Positions 1 to 7,430 of a stretch of DNA of 24,610 nt are shown here, piece by piece. Origin of the DNA: JBAYJY01 sp041664945 (lineage in GTDB: Bacteria; UBP15; UBA6099); the NCBI GenBank assembly GCA_041664945.1, contig JBAYJY010000059.1, positions 1-24,610 on the forward strand. Direction: 5' to 3'. Position numbers and translations under genes: made by a program. Each line of letters opens with the position of its first letter. Within the stretch, counting starts at the first letter, position 1. Under the pieces are notes generated by a model, which had not been told where the DNA came from, made no database searches, and was given only the letters and a program-made list of their open reading frames with translations.

Positions 1-2097
1 CGGATCGGCGTAATGGTCGGCGGAAAACCGGAATGGCTCGACCTCTCACGCGCGAAATTCAAAATCAGCAAGACGAACGGAGCGCTCTTGATGACGGCGG
101 AAATCCGCGACACCGGGGGCGCGTTGTGGAAACTGAAACGGCGCGTCGCAGCGGGCGCAAAACCCGGCGCGCTGAGTGTGGCGACCGAAGTCTCGGCGGA
201 CCGTGATCGGGACGCGACGCATATTCCGTGGCTCACGCTGCTGCCGGGACTTGGAACGTACGGCGAACACAAGAAACAGGCTCTTTTCGCGGGACTGGAA
301 TACCTTGCTGACGAACCGAGCAGCAGCGAAGCGGACCTGATCGGGCCGGACAGCGAGCGGTGGGCGCCGGATCCGGTGAAGATAACATTTCCGCTGATGG
401 CGCTGGCGGCAAAAGGCAAATATGTGGGAGTGATATGGAAACAAACGCCGGACGTCGCCGCGATATTCGACACGCCGGACCGCGTGTTAAAATCGGGCGC
501 GAGCCTGATGGCGCTTTGGGCGCCGGGAGTGGGCGATTTGCGCAGGGAGAACGATATTTACGCGTTCGATTCGTTCCGGATGCGCGCCGGCGTTCCGATC
601 AAGGCGTCATACACGATAATCGGCGGCGCGGGCGACAGCGTGGTTCCGGCGGTTAAGCAGTACGTGGCGCTCGAAGGGCTGCCGCCCGTTCCATATTACG
701 ACGGCGGCTTCCCGATGGCGGTCGAGATTCTGTCTCAGGGATGGCTCGACTCCGGAATAACGGCGGATGGGATGTGGCGCCACGCGCTATGGGGCGCCAG
801 TTTCCAGCCGGGACGCGCTGCGGAAGCCTCCGCGCTGATGGCGCGGCTCGCCGAGTTCACAGGCAACACCGATCTCTCTGAGCGGCTTCGCGCCGGCCTG
901 AAACGCGGGTTGGCGCGGCTCTCGGAAATCGATCCCGCCACCGGGCGGCCTTACGACCCGAACTTCCGCTCCGGCATAAGCCACGTGAGGTTCCCCGTCG
1001 CGCCGCTAATCTTCGGGCGCGCGGCGGAGTATGTCGCCGATTCTTCGAACGAAGCGCGCAATGCTGTTTCGGTCGAATTCGATACGAATGGAATCCGGCA
1101 TTACAAACCTGCGCCCGGCCGTCCTGATTTCGGAAAAACGCATTTCGCGGACCACGCCGGCGGTTTCGCCGCCACCACGCTCGCTTCTGTTCTCGAAGCG
1201 GCATGGCTCTCCGGCGAGCCGGACCTGATTAAAAAAGCGCTCCGGCTTCTGGACCAGCAGACGCCGCTTTATGCGAACACCGAGCCGCGCGGCGCGCAGA
1301 CATGGGAGATACCGCTGCATACGCCCGATATTCTGGCGTCGGCCTATCAGACGAAGATATATACGCTCGGCTATGCGATGAGCGGCAAAAAAGAATACCT
1401 CGAACAGGCGCGCTACTGGGCGTGGACCGGCGTTCCGTTCGTTTACCTGAAGCCGCCGGCGCCGGGCGCTGTTGGGAATTACGCGACGATCGCGGTGTAC
1501 GGAGCGACGAACTGGGGACAGCCGGTGTGGATCGGGCTGCCAGTGCAGTGGTGCGGGTTGGTGTACGGCTCGGCGCTGCACGAACTGGCGGTGTACGACC
1601 CGGACGGGCCGTGGCTTCGGATCGCGAAGGGGATCACGGCCACGGGGTTGCAGATGAGCTATCCGGTGTCAAACCGGACGCGCGTCGGCCTGTTGCCGGA
1701 CAGCTACAGCCTGAAATCGCAGACCCGGAACGGGCCGGACATCAATCCGGGAACGGTGGAGTCGCGGACGGCGGAGCTTTACGGAGCCGGAACGCTGTAT
1801 GCCTACCGGCGTCTGCCGCGGCGCGGCTGGCACATCTCGGCGCCGTGCGGGATTCGCGCGATTGCCGACACGCCGAAAGAGGCGCGGTTCATCGTCAACG
1901 GGTTCGGAAACAGGGCGTACAGCGTGATAGTTTCGCATCTGGATAAGAAACCGGCGCGCATAGAGACCCGGCCTCCGAAAGACGCGAACGCGATTATCTC
2001 CGAGGATGTAGTGTTCAAAGCGAATTTCATTCCGGAACAGAAACTGCTGATACTTGAGAACCTGGTCGGCCCCAATGAAGTGACATTAGGGGAATGA
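1..2097 (+). CDS. Large (alpha/alpha)-barrel, glycosidase-like protein, 5' truncated
   Basis: The frame is open from the first base to the stop at 2095-2097, so the gene very probably begins upstream; the internal ATG at 13 has no ribosome site and reads like mid-protein. At least 698 codons are visible. The N-terminal third looks like beta-sandwich material. From about residue 240 it becomes helical repeats with W, G and aromatic-rich turns (for example the segments around TWEIPLHTPDILASAYQ and YATIAVYGATNWGQPVW), which resembles the six-hairpin (alpha/alpha)6 fold of glycosidases and polysaccharide lyases. The last ~100 residues look like a beta domain. I see no catalytic signature that would fix a family, so the substrate is unknown. 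A carbohydrate-active role is an inference from fold-like appearance only. The next gene is on the other strand, so no operon partner is visible. Confidence 0.55.
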   Translation, partial: RIGVMVGGKPEWLDLSRAKFKISKTNGALLMTAEIRDTGGALWKLKRRVAAGAKPGALSVATEVSADRDRDATHIPWLTLLPGLGTYGEHKKQALFAGLEYLADEPSSSEADLIGPDSERWAPDPVKITFPLMALAAKGKYVGVIWKQTPDVAAIFDTPDRVLKSGASLMALWAPGVGDLRRENDIYAFDSFRMRAGVPIKASYTIIGGAGDSVVPAVKQYVALEGLPPVPYYDGGFPMAVEILSQGWLDSGITADGMWRHALWGASFQPGRAAEASALMARLAEFTGNTDLSERLRAGLKRGLARLSEIDPATGRPYDPNFRSGISHVRFPVAPLIFGRAAEYVADSSNEARNAVSVEFDTNGIRHYKPAPGRPDFGKTHFADHAGGFAATTLASVLEAAWLSGEPDLIKKALRLLDQQTPLYANTEPRGAQTWEIPLHTPDILASAYQTKIYTLGYAMSGKKEYLEQARYWAWTGVPFVYLKPPAPGAVGNYATIAVYGATNWGQPVWIGLPVQWCGLVYGSALHELAVYDPDGPWLRIAKGITATGLQMSYPVSNRTRVGLLPDSYSLKSQTRNGPDINPGTVESRTAELYGAGTLYAYRRLPRRGWHISAPCGIRAIADTPKEARFIVNGFGNRAYSVIVSHLDKKPARIETRPPKDANAIISEDVVFKANFIPEQKLLILENLVGPNEVTLGE

Positions 2098-2104
2098 GGA
2101 AGCG

Positions 2105-2265
2105 ATGTAGCCGGAGCCCGCAACTTGTTGCGTGGTAGCGCTGGCGGCCAATTGCTACAAAGTGACGTTGCGCGCGTTTGATGCAGATCATATCTTTTTG
2201 GATTGTCTAACCGATTGGGTCTGCAAATTTGCCATTCGGGTGGCGCCCACAGCCTGTTGCGGGCG
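2105..2265. repeat. REP-like palindrome cluster in a 195-bp gap
   Basis: Between the barrel protein and the convergent peptidase gene lie two small palindromes. One is CGCAAC-tt-GTTGCG at 2119-2132, inside a GTAGC/GCTAC pair (2108 and 2154). The other is GCCCACA/TGCGGGC (one mismatch) at 2245-2264. The outer sequences GCCCGCAAC (2116-2124) and GTTGCGGGC (2256-2264) are exact inverted copies, so the whole may be one element of about 150 bp. No T-tract follows, so they are not convincing terminators. No gene is seen here. Confidence 0.4.
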
Positions 2266-2292
2266 GGCTATTCATCAAAGCCGGGAAACCCG

Positions 2293-3444
2293 TTATTTCA
2301 GCGAGATGAGCAGCAGGTGAACGACTGACTGGCGGAGGGCGAGGGTAAGGATGAGGCCACAGAGGGCGAGCGGCGCGAAGGGGATTGTCCGCTGCATTTC
2401 GAGCTCGTTGTCGCCGTCGAGTTTCGACTGTATGGCGTTGACCTGCCCGATCGAAAATCCGTCCATGAAAACAGTCTGAAGCTCGCCGCCGTCCTTGAGC
2501 TGTTCGCGTGTCGCGTCGGCCGGGATCATGCCCGGCAGCAGGTCGCGAACTTTGACAGTGTGCGCGTCGACGTTTTTGAGGTAGCTTTCGAGCAGCTTTC
2601 TGAATATTCCGACGAAGATCATGAAGAAGGCGATTGTTTTCGCGTTTTGGGCTGCGACATGGCCGCTGCGCGTGGCGTATACGAGATAGAGCGCCGCTGG
2701 AATGAGCGCGAGCGTCCACGGGCGCAGGCCGGGCCGGGCGGCGAAAAATTTGTCCACACGCGCCGACAGCGGCGCTATCGCGACGAAGATGAACACGAGG
2801 AACAGTATGTTTATCAGCGCCTGAAGCTGCGGCCCGCGAATTATGGCGCGAAGCGGTATCATCGCGAGATATAGCAGATTGAAGAGCGCGAACATGACGA
2901 GTATCATGTGCCATCTTTCGGCTATATTTTTTCCGAAGTCCTGAAAGAACGCCGCCGTTACGGCCGGCTTTCGGTCGCCGGTCCGGCCGGCGCCGGACAG
3001 CGCGCCGTAAACGATCTTCAGCAGCACGACCGCGAATGCCGCCGCGAATATGTTGATCAGCAGGTTGAACGCCGGAAAGTAATCGATGTAGCCTCTCGAA
3101 TAAAAGTCGAGCGGCGTCAGGAACGCGAACATGGCGAACAGTTTCGCGTCGCCGGCGGACCATGCGGAGAGTTTCCAGAGAGCGAAACCGCAGACGAACG
3201 CGAGCGCGGAGTTGAGAAGTATTTTCAGAATATAGGCGCTGTTGATCCCGGCGCCGGAGACGCTTAATTTCAGGTAGATGATCGCGGCGGCATTGAGAAT
3301 GAGGCCGCCCGCGAACCCGGCGATTATCCACTTGTTCCGGATTTTCCCGCGCCGGAAATCCTCGTACGCGGCGACGGCGCCGAGAACGAGCGCGAACCCG
3401 GCGAGGATGTATTGCGGCAACTGTTCCGCGTTGGCATTGAACAT
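2293..3444 (-). CDS. A24-family prepilin/preflagellin peptidase-like membrane protease
   Basis: A polytopic membrane protein of 383 residues from ATG 3444; a GTG at 3486 would add 14 Arg/Gly-rich residues and is less likely. The two aspartates expected of A24 aspartyl peptidases are present: D29 in the motif YEDFRRGKIRN after the first membrane segment, and D99 in SAGDAKL. These enzymes cleave the leader of type IV pilin-like proteins at the cytoplasmic face. The CxxC methyltransferase domain of bacterial PilD is absent. After the A24 core come about four more hydrophobic segments, a soluble stretch with VKVRDLLPGMIPA (about residues 288-300), and a C-terminal hydrophobic helix. This long form recalls archaeal-type peptidases rather than PilD. 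No pilin or secretion gene is nearby. A strong hairpin (CGCGGCG-tcg-CGCCGCG, 3462-3478) lies just upstream of the chosen start. Confidence 0.72.
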   Translation of the reverse strand: MFNANAEQLPQYILAGFALVLGAVAAYEDFRRGKIRNKWIIAGFAGGLILNAAAIIYLKLSVSGAGINSAYILKILLNSALAFVCGFALWKLSAWSAGDAKLFAMFAFLTPLDFYSRGYIDYFPAFNLLINIFAAAFAVVLLKIVYGALSGAGRTGDRKPAVTAAFFQDFGKNIAERWHMILVMFALFNLLYLAMIPLRAIIRGPQLQALINILFLVFIFVAIAPLSARVDKFFAARPGLRPWTLALIPAALYLVYATRSGHVAAQNAKTIAFFMIFVGIFRKLLESYLKNVDAHTVKVRDLLPGMIPADATREQLKDGGELQTVFMDGFSIGQVNAIQSKLDGDNELEMQRTIPFAPLALCGLILTLALRQSVVHLLLISLK

Positions 3445-3599
3445 ATTTAGTCCCGAGTGGCCGCGGCGTCGCGCCGCGCCCGTCACCTGAGTTTATCATG
3501 CCGCGCGCCCGTTTTCCAGACGCGAGTGTGCTACAATAAGCATAAGGATATCGTTGCGGGCGCAAATCGGCCGAGCGGCGCGGAACAGTTTCCGCCGCT

Positions 3600-4775
3600 T
3601 TGAAGCTCTTCAAACGCCGCAACGACGACGAATTTATGGCTAATCGCGAACGCACGAATAACATACTTTTTCTTACCGAGGCCGACTGGATAGAGAATCG
3701 CCAGCGGGTGATCTCTCACGTCCTCACTCTCGAGGAATTCCAGATATTCTATTTGAACACGTCGCTCCACAAGCTTGGGAATCAAAGTTTCTCGCACACC
3801 GTGATGAGCAAGAAGGCGTGGGGAGTGATCATGCTGCTGCAGTCCGGCATGTTCGACGCGATCGTCGGCGACGCCGTTGATTTGATGATCCTCAAGCAGT
3901 TCTGCCGGATGAACAATCTGGCGGATTTTCCTGCGGTTATGATGACGCTGGACCCGCAACTGAAAGCGTTCGGGGAGATCGCCGCGATGATCGGCAAGGG
4001 GATGGGCGGCAACCCTGCGCGCGAGGTCGCGACGGCGCCGGATGTGTTCTGGTTCAGCGTCTGCCGCGAGTACGCCGCGGATTTGAAACGGTTCGGGATT
4101 GTTAAGGAACGGGTGTCGTATCTGCCGTCCTGCACGTTCGCGCAGTGGTTGATGAATCCGAGGACGGAAGAGTATCTGAACCGCCGCGCCGGAGCGGTAA
4201 AGCATCCGGCGGTGGAACAGGCGAAGGGCAAGGTTGTTGCGGCGGGCGTCTTCAACCGCGACTTCCGGACATTCATACAGGCATGCGACAAATCGGGCGT
4301 CGAAGGCCTGATAATCACGGACATGAAAGCGGTGCGTGAATACATCGGCCGCCGTAACGCGGGCGGGCTGGACGACACGCTGCGCAAATCGAAAAAGGTG
4401 AAAGTGATCGAGCGCGTTCCGCTCGACGTATACATAGCCTGCCTTCGGGAATCGGCGGCGGTGGCGGTTCCGCTTCTGAACGACAGGCAGATCACCGGCC
4501 ATCTGACGATAGCCGATGCGCAACGACTCGCGAAACCGGTCGTTTCAACCAATTTCGCCGCCGCGCGCGACTTCATAGCCCACGACCGCACAGGCCTGCT
4601 TTACGAACCGGGGAACGCCGACAGTCTCAGCCAGCATATCCTGACGCTGACCGGCAGCCCCAACCTCGCGCGCAAACTCGGCGCCGCCGCCCGCAGGGCG
4701 GAAATGAAACTCTCCAAGGACGCCAAGGCGGCTTTCCTCGCCACTGTCCGCAAAGCTGTTAAAAGCGGCGAATAG
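3600..4775 (+). CDS. GT-B fold (GT4-like) glycosyltransferase
   Basis: A 391-residue protein if it starts at TTG 3600; ATG 3636 (residue 13) is an equally plausible start, and neither has a clear Shine-Dalgarno. A -10-like TACAAT lies at 3532-3537. The N-terminal half begins with a short strand (NNILFLTEADW). The C-terminal half has the layout of a GT4 nucleotide-sugar domain: GVFNRDFRTFIQAC (216-229), then VPLLNDRQITGHLTIADAQRLAKPVVST (290-317) and TGLLYEPGNADSL (331-343). The last two match the donor-binding region where GT4 enzymes read 'P...E..G...EA.A.G.PVV' and 'G.L..p.d...l'. The EX7E motif is not clear, so the donor cannot be predicted. It probably acts in the cytosol on polysaccharide or glycolipid. 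It is monocistronic here, with a weak hairpin just past the stop (4780-4802). Confidence 0.7.
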   Translation: MKLFKRRNDDEFMANRERTNNILFLTEADWIENRQRVISHVLTLEEFQIFYLNTSLHKLGNQSFSHTVMSKKAWGVIMLLQSGMFDAIVGDAVDLMILKQFCRMNNLADFPAVMMTLDPQLKAFGEIAAMIGKGMGGNPAREVATAPDVFWFSVCREYAADLKRFGIVKERVSYLPSCTFAQWLMNPRTEEYLNRRAGAVKHPAVEQAKGKVVAAGVFNRDFRTFIQACDKSGVEGLIITDMKAVREYIGRRNAGGLDDTLRKSKKVKVIERVPLDVYIACLRESAAVAVPLLNDRQITGHLTIADAQRLAKPVVSTNFAAARDFIAHDRTGLLYEPGNADSLSQHILTLTGSPNLARKLGAAARRAEMKLSKDAKAAFLATVRKAVKSGE

Positions 4776-4930
4776 TCACGGTCCGAGCGCTCCGCGCTGA
4801 CCCGCTTTGTCATCTACGCGTCTTTTTGTTCATGAACGCATGTTCTATTCGCTCCAAAACGCGCCTGCCGCTTCTCATCTCATCCGCTATGAATTGTCGC
4901 GCCCTGATCCTGATTGCTGATTCGGGATAA
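4776..4930. other. Intergenic stretch between convergent genes, no gene seen
   Basis: The gap between the glycosyltransferase stop and the XRE gene is about 330 bp. It contains a weak hairpin GGTC-AGCG/CGCT-GACC (4780-4802) and a small palindrome CGGGA-taa-TCCCG (4923-4935). On the minus strand a stop-free stretch of about 45 codons is present but overlaps the XRE terminator and has no start site. Nothing convincing is seen at 4981-5104. Confidence 0.4.
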
Positions 4931-4980
4931 TCCCGTAAAATAAAAAAACAGGGCGCAACACAACATGCCACACCCTGTTT
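4931..4980 (-). terminator. Rho-independent terminator of the XRE gene
   Basis: Read on the minus strand, a 10-bp stem AAACAGGGTG/CGCCCTGTTT (4980-4971 with 4955-4946, one G-U pair) has a 15-nt loop and is followed by a run of T with a single A interruption. It lies about 125 nt past the XRE stop and would also limit read-through towards the convergent glycosyltransferase gene. Confidence 0.75.
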
Positions 4981-5104
4981 CAGCTTGTAACTTGTTTATC
5001 TGCCGCGCTCGACTCGCAGTGACGCAAGCGTCCGCCGCGGGCCCAGTTGCATCCGGCCAGGCATCAACTGTTCGCGCTGTTAAAAAAGCGCTCTTTGCCG
5101 TCTA

Positions 5105-5365
5105 TTACTTTTTGGCTTTCTTTTTCGGCGCTTTCAACTTGCGGACACGGGCTTTCGCGCCGAGCATCTTTTTCGCCAGCTCTTCGATGCTGACTTCGTA
5201 TATCTCGGAGAAGAAGAAAGCGGCTTTAAGAGAAAGCCCTCTCTCGTCCCGTTCGATGCGCGAAATCGTCGTCTTGTCGATCTCGTCTCCAGACATCTCT
5301 ACGACGTCACGGATGGTCAGCCCGGCTTTTTTTCGCAGGCCTTTCAAATAGGATCCTATCGCCAT
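5105..5365 (-). CDS. XRE-family helix-turn-helix regulator, small
   Basis: An 86-residue cytosolic DNA-binding protein. Residues about 4-65 form a Cro/CI-type five-helix domain: YLKGLRKKAGLTIRDVVEMSG, then DKTTISRIERDERGLSLKAAFFFSEIYEVSIEELAKKM. The recognition helix would be around DKTTISRIERDER. The tail is Lys/Ala-rich (KAPKKKAKK), probably disordered and DNA- or RNA-contacting. The start is well supported by GAGGGTG about eight bases before the ATG. It has no sensor domain. Upstream lie two TTAA-centred palindromes (5394-5430), good candidates for its own operator. A terminator follows at 4931-4980. Whether it controls anything beyond itself cannot be read from the sequence. Confidence 0.85.
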   Translation of the reverse strand: MAIGSYLKGLRKKAGLTIRDVVEMSGDEIDKTTISRIERDERGLSLKAAFFFSEIYEVSIEELAKKMLGAKARVRKLKAPKKKAKK

Positions 5366-5393
5366 TTTATCACCCTCGCTATAAAAGATTTAT

Positions 5394-5430
5394 CCCCTTA
5401 AGGGGGGTTCCGCCGCTTAATTAAGCGGCG
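5394..5430. promoter_or_regulatory. Two TTAA-centred palindromes, candidate XRE operator
   Basis: Two perfect palindromes sit between tRNA-Arg and the XRE gene. One is 20 bp with arms CGCCGCTTAA/TTAAGCGGCG (5411-5430); the other is 12 bp, CCCCTTAAGGGG (5394-5405). Their centres (5420.5 and 5399.5) are 21 bp apart, two helical turns, which places them on the same DNA face. That fits a dimeric repressor binding side by side ahead of its own gene. The 20-bp one could also fold as a hairpin ending the tRNA transcript, but no T-run follows. Confidence 0.45.
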
Positions 5431-5469
5431 TGTATAGCCGAAAATATTTGCCTTGCTTTGATTATCCGA

Positions 5470-5543
5470 TGCGCCCGAGGCGATTCGAACGCCTGACCTC
5501 GAGATTCGGAGTCTCGCACTCTATCCAACTGAGCTACGGGCGC
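5470..5543 (-). tRNA. tRNA-Arg (anticodon CCG)
   Basis: The minus strand folds as a complete cloverleaf. The acceptor stem is GCGCCCG/CGGGCGC, the D arm is GCTC-AGTTGGATA-GAGT, the anticodon stem is CGAGA/TCTCG with loop CTCCGAA (anticodon CCG, decoding CGG), and the T arm is AGGCG-TTCGAAT-CGCCT. The discriminator is A at 5470. CCA is not encoded, so it must be added by the CCA enzyme. A promoter lies just upstream. Confidence 0.95.
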
Positions 5544-5555
5544 GCATTCCTGAAA

Positions 5556-5584
5556 AGGATAACGCGCTTTCTCCGCTCTGTCTA
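5556..5584 (-). promoter_or_regulatory. Promoter of tRNA-Arg
   Basis: On the minus strand TAGACA (5584-5579), a 17-bp spacer and TATCCT (5561-5556) lie 12 bp before the mature tRNA 5' end. This is the expected geometry for a sigma-70-type tRNA promoter. Confidence 0.55.
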
Positions 5585-5677
5585 CCGCGATCACAACTTT
5601 TTGGCGCCGGATTCTCCAAACCTAAATATTAAAACAAAAGATTCTACGCCTAATCCGTTTTTGGAAAAGGCTTGCCG

Positions 5678-5875
5678 CTAAATAGAAAGATTTAACTGGC
5701 TGCCGAGGGGAAACATCTTATTCGTGTCAGGAATTTTCACGGGAGCCTTATACCACGCAGCCATTTTGTTGCTCTCTGAAAGAGTGCCTTCAACAATGCT
5801 CTTCGCTTCGCCCGGCCCGCCGAACGGCCCGTAGTTTCCCATGCTGCTCGATATTCCGGATACTGAACCTGACAT
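5678..5875 (-). CDS. Small protein of unknown function (65 aa)
   Basis: I do not recognise this protein. It is convincing as a gene because AAGGAGG lies five bases before the ATG and a near-consensus promoter sits about 60 bp upstream (5937-5965). It has 65 residues: a Gly/Ser-rich start (MSGSVSGISSSMGNYGPFGG), a central charged helix-like part (GEAKSIVEGTLSESNKMAAW), then KAPVKIPDTNKMFPLGSQL. It has no signal peptide, membrane helix or Cys motif. It is probably soluble and well expressed. It stands alone; the tRNA-Arg promoter starts about 90 bp downstream. There is no toxin/antitoxin-like partner overlapping it. Confidence 0.7.
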   Translation of the reverse strand: MSGSVSGISSSMGNYGPFGGPGEAKSIVEGTLSESNKMAAWYKAPVKIPDTNKMFPLGSQLNLSI

Positions 5876-5936
5876 ATAGGCCTCCTTAACGTAAACCCCA
5901 TCTATTAATATATTGCAACGCCATATTCTTTAGTAA

Positions 5937-5965
5937 ATATTAAGCGCCAATTGAAAGATTGTCAA
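5937..5965 (-). promoter_or_regulatory. Strong sigma-70-type promoter for the 65-aa gene
   Basis: On the minus strand a perfect TTGACA (5965-5960), a 17-bp spacer and TAATAT (5942-5937) precede an expected start near 5930, leaving a leader of about 55 nt before the strong ribosome site. Confidence 0.7.
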
Positions 5966-6077
5966 GCGGGGACAGTCAAAAATATCGCTTCCTTGTTAAG
6001 GCCGTCGCTTTTAAGTGGCGGCTAAAATAATGCGGGCAGGCTTGCATGCGGCGGCGATTGCGGCTAAAAATAGAAAT

Positions 6078-7097
6078 ATGGAAAAACGAATATTCAGTAA
6101 TTGGCAACAACTGGCCGAACTCGATTATTTCGAGCTTCTCCCGGACGGGCGCATGGCGCTTCGCGTCGAAGGGCTGGACGGCCTGATCGACTTCCACACG
6201 CATCTCGGCTGGACGGCTCTGATCGCGCCGAAAGTGAACCTTACCCGCGAGACGCCGGAGATGATCCACAACTTCGGACGCGACCTCAAGGTTAACCTCG
6301 ACATATACATGGGTCAGAACTTTTACGAGGAGCGGCCGAAATGGGGCGTGCAGGACTACCTGCCCTGCGCGCTCTCGCCGCTCAGGCGCGGCAAGCACCA
6401 CACGCACACGGTTCCGAACATTATCCGCGAAATGGACGCGCTGAAGATAGACAAGTGCGTTACGCTCTCGCTGGATTTCTCGTTTTCGAGCAACACGCGG
6501 CGGACGGGCGAGGCTCTGAAAAACACCGACAGGCTCGTTTTCTTCTGCATGGTGCATCCGAAGAACAAACGGCGCGAGCAGTTGATCGAGGAATATGTCG
6601 CCATGGGCGCCCGCGGCATGAAGGTGCATCCGGAGATGCAGATGATGTCGGTCTCCGCGGAGCCGATGCAGGAACTGTTTAAACTGTGGAAGGAAAAAAC
6701 GGGCGGGCTGCCTGTCCTTGCGCACAGCGGTTTCAACGGATTCGAGCCGAAGTCGGCGCGCGAGCACGCGGACATCGGCCACTACTGGAAGATGGCCGAA
6801 GCGCTCGAAGGCTCGCCCTGCATTCTGGGGCACGCGTCGATGAACCAGTTCCGGCAGGCGGTCGAGATCGCCGAAAAGCATCCGCACGTTCTTCTCGAAG
6901 TCAGCGGCCAGCCGCCGGCGCACCTGCACGAGATGATGGACCGCCTCGGGCCGGACCGGCTTCTGTTCGGCTCAGACTGGCCGGTGTACCCGCAGGCGGT
7001 TCCGATCGCCAAGACGCTGATCGCCACCGAAGGCAATCCGGAAGCGCGAATCAAAATCCTTCGCGACAACGCCCGCCGGGTTCTCGGCCTATCTTAG
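6078..7097 (+). CDS. Amidohydrolase-2 family metal-dependent hydrolase
   Basis: A 339-residue TIM-barrel hydrolase if started at ATG 6078 (MEKRIFSN). ATG 6030 or GTG 6015 in the same frame would add up to 21 residues that look like spurious leader, and none has a good ribosome site. Metal and catalytic motifs appear in order: DFHTH (H40, H42) after the first strand, GMKVHPE (K182, H184), LAHSG (H216), LGHAS (H252) and the final GSDWPV (D300). This is the pattern of the ACMSD/amidohydrolase-2 group, which acts as decarboxylases or hydrolases on small organic substrates in the cytosol. The substrate cannot be deduced. It is monocistronic. A repeat element follows the stop instead of a normal terminator. 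Confidence 0.85.
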   Translation: MEKRIFSNWQQLAELDYFELLPDGRMALRVEGLDGLIDFHTHLGWTALIAPKVNLTRETPEMIHNFGRDLKVNLDIYMGQNFYEERPKWGVQDYLPCALSPLRRGKHHTHTVPNIIREMDALKIDKCVTLSLDFSFSSNTRRTGEALKNTDRLVFFCMVHPKNKRREQLIEEYVAMGARGMKVHPEMQMMSVSAEPMQELFKLWKEKTGGLPVLAHSGFNGFEPKSAREHADIGHYWKMAEALEGSPCILGHASMNQFRQAVEIAEKHPHVLLEVSGQPPAHLHEMMDRLGPDRLLFGSDWPVYPQAVPIAKTLIATEGNPEARIKILRDNARRVLGLS

Positions 7098-7113
7098 AAA
7101 AAACAACAATCCT

Positions 7114-7204
7114 TCATTGCGAGGCGTTTTTTGCCGAGGCAATCCCGAGCTCAATTCCCGTCTCCATGTCCGGGATTGCCGCGTCGCCGCGCTCCTCGCA
7201 ATGA
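7114..7204. repeat. Intergenic inverted repeat, MITE/REP-like (91 bp)
   Basis: Two 34-bp arms (7114-7147 and 7171-7204) share exact inverted ends, TCATTGCGAGG outside and GCAATCCCG inside. The 14-bp centres differ and a 23-bp loop separates the arms. The right arm carries the GCGAGGAGCG...ACGCGGCAATC type of motif that recurs between genes in many bacterial genomes. It may double as a transcription end for the amidohydrolase gene. Confidence 0.6.
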
Positions 7205-7252
7205 CGCGCCGTATGTTCGGGTTTGCCTCGCATTTCATCTCTAATTCATACG

Positions 7253-7281
7253 TTGACACTGGGAAAAGTCGCTCCTATACT
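7253..7281 (+). promoter_or_regulatory. Strong promoter of the ileS leader
   Basis: A perfect TTGACA (7253-7258), 17-bp spacer and TATACT (7276-7281) predict transcription start around 7288, about 43 nt before the leader-peptide ATG and 274 nt before ileS. Confidence 0.8.
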
Positions 7282-7330
7282 TATATGACTTTAAATGGAA
7301 GGTTCCGATGACGGAGCGCAGGGGAGACAA

Positions 7331-7393
7331 ATGGCCATCATGATAGAAAGCATCATCATTATAAGGCCGCCCGTGGCGACGTCTTCGGGATGA
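7331..7393 (+). CDS. Isoleucine-rich leader peptide of ileS (20 aa)
   Basis: A 20-codon ORF with GGGGAG four bases before the ATG. It begins MAIMIES, continues with four consecutive isoleucines coded ATC ATC ATT ATA (7352-7363), and ends RPPVATSSG. Six of 20 residues are Ile, all three Ile codons are used, and four are consecutive, just before a strong hairpin. Ile enrichment directly upstream of the isoleucyl-tRNA synthetase gene is the hallmark of a control peptide whose translation senses charged tRNA-Ile. Its TGA (7391-7393) lies in the hairpin loop 7388-7394. An overlapping 11-codon ORF starts at 7308 (SD-like GGAAGG) and ends at 7343 in another frame. It has no Ile and could modulate initiation, but may be chance. 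Confidence 0.75.
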   Translation: MAIMIESIIIIRPPVATSSG

Positions 7394-7430
7394 GCGAAGA
7401 TGACGCCATGGGCGGCCGCAAGCGGCGAGG

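Noticed and set aside
2207..3664. 485-codon minus-strand frame overlapping the A24 peptidase
   Set aside because: Arg/Pro-rich shadow translation of GC-rich DNA in another frame; the A24 frame has coherent membrane helices and catalytic motifs.
3531..4591. Long minus-strand frames opposite the glycosyltransferase
   Set aside because: Arg/His-rich composition without domains; antisense shadows of a recognisable gene.
4805..4985. Minus-strand open stretch containing ARQFIADEMRSGRRVLERIE
   Set aside because: It looks protein-like, but runs through the XRE terminator, has no start or ribosome site and is short; probably chance or a decayed fragment.
5470..5543. tRNA-Arg as an integration site of a mobile element
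   Set aside because: No integrase, no second copy of the tRNA 3' end and ordinary neighbours.
7308..7343. Upstream 11-codon ORF (MTERRGDKWPS) in the ileS leader
   Set aside because: It has an SD-like GGAAGG but no Ile or other informative codons and overlaps the Ile-rich ORF; kept only as a possible modulator.
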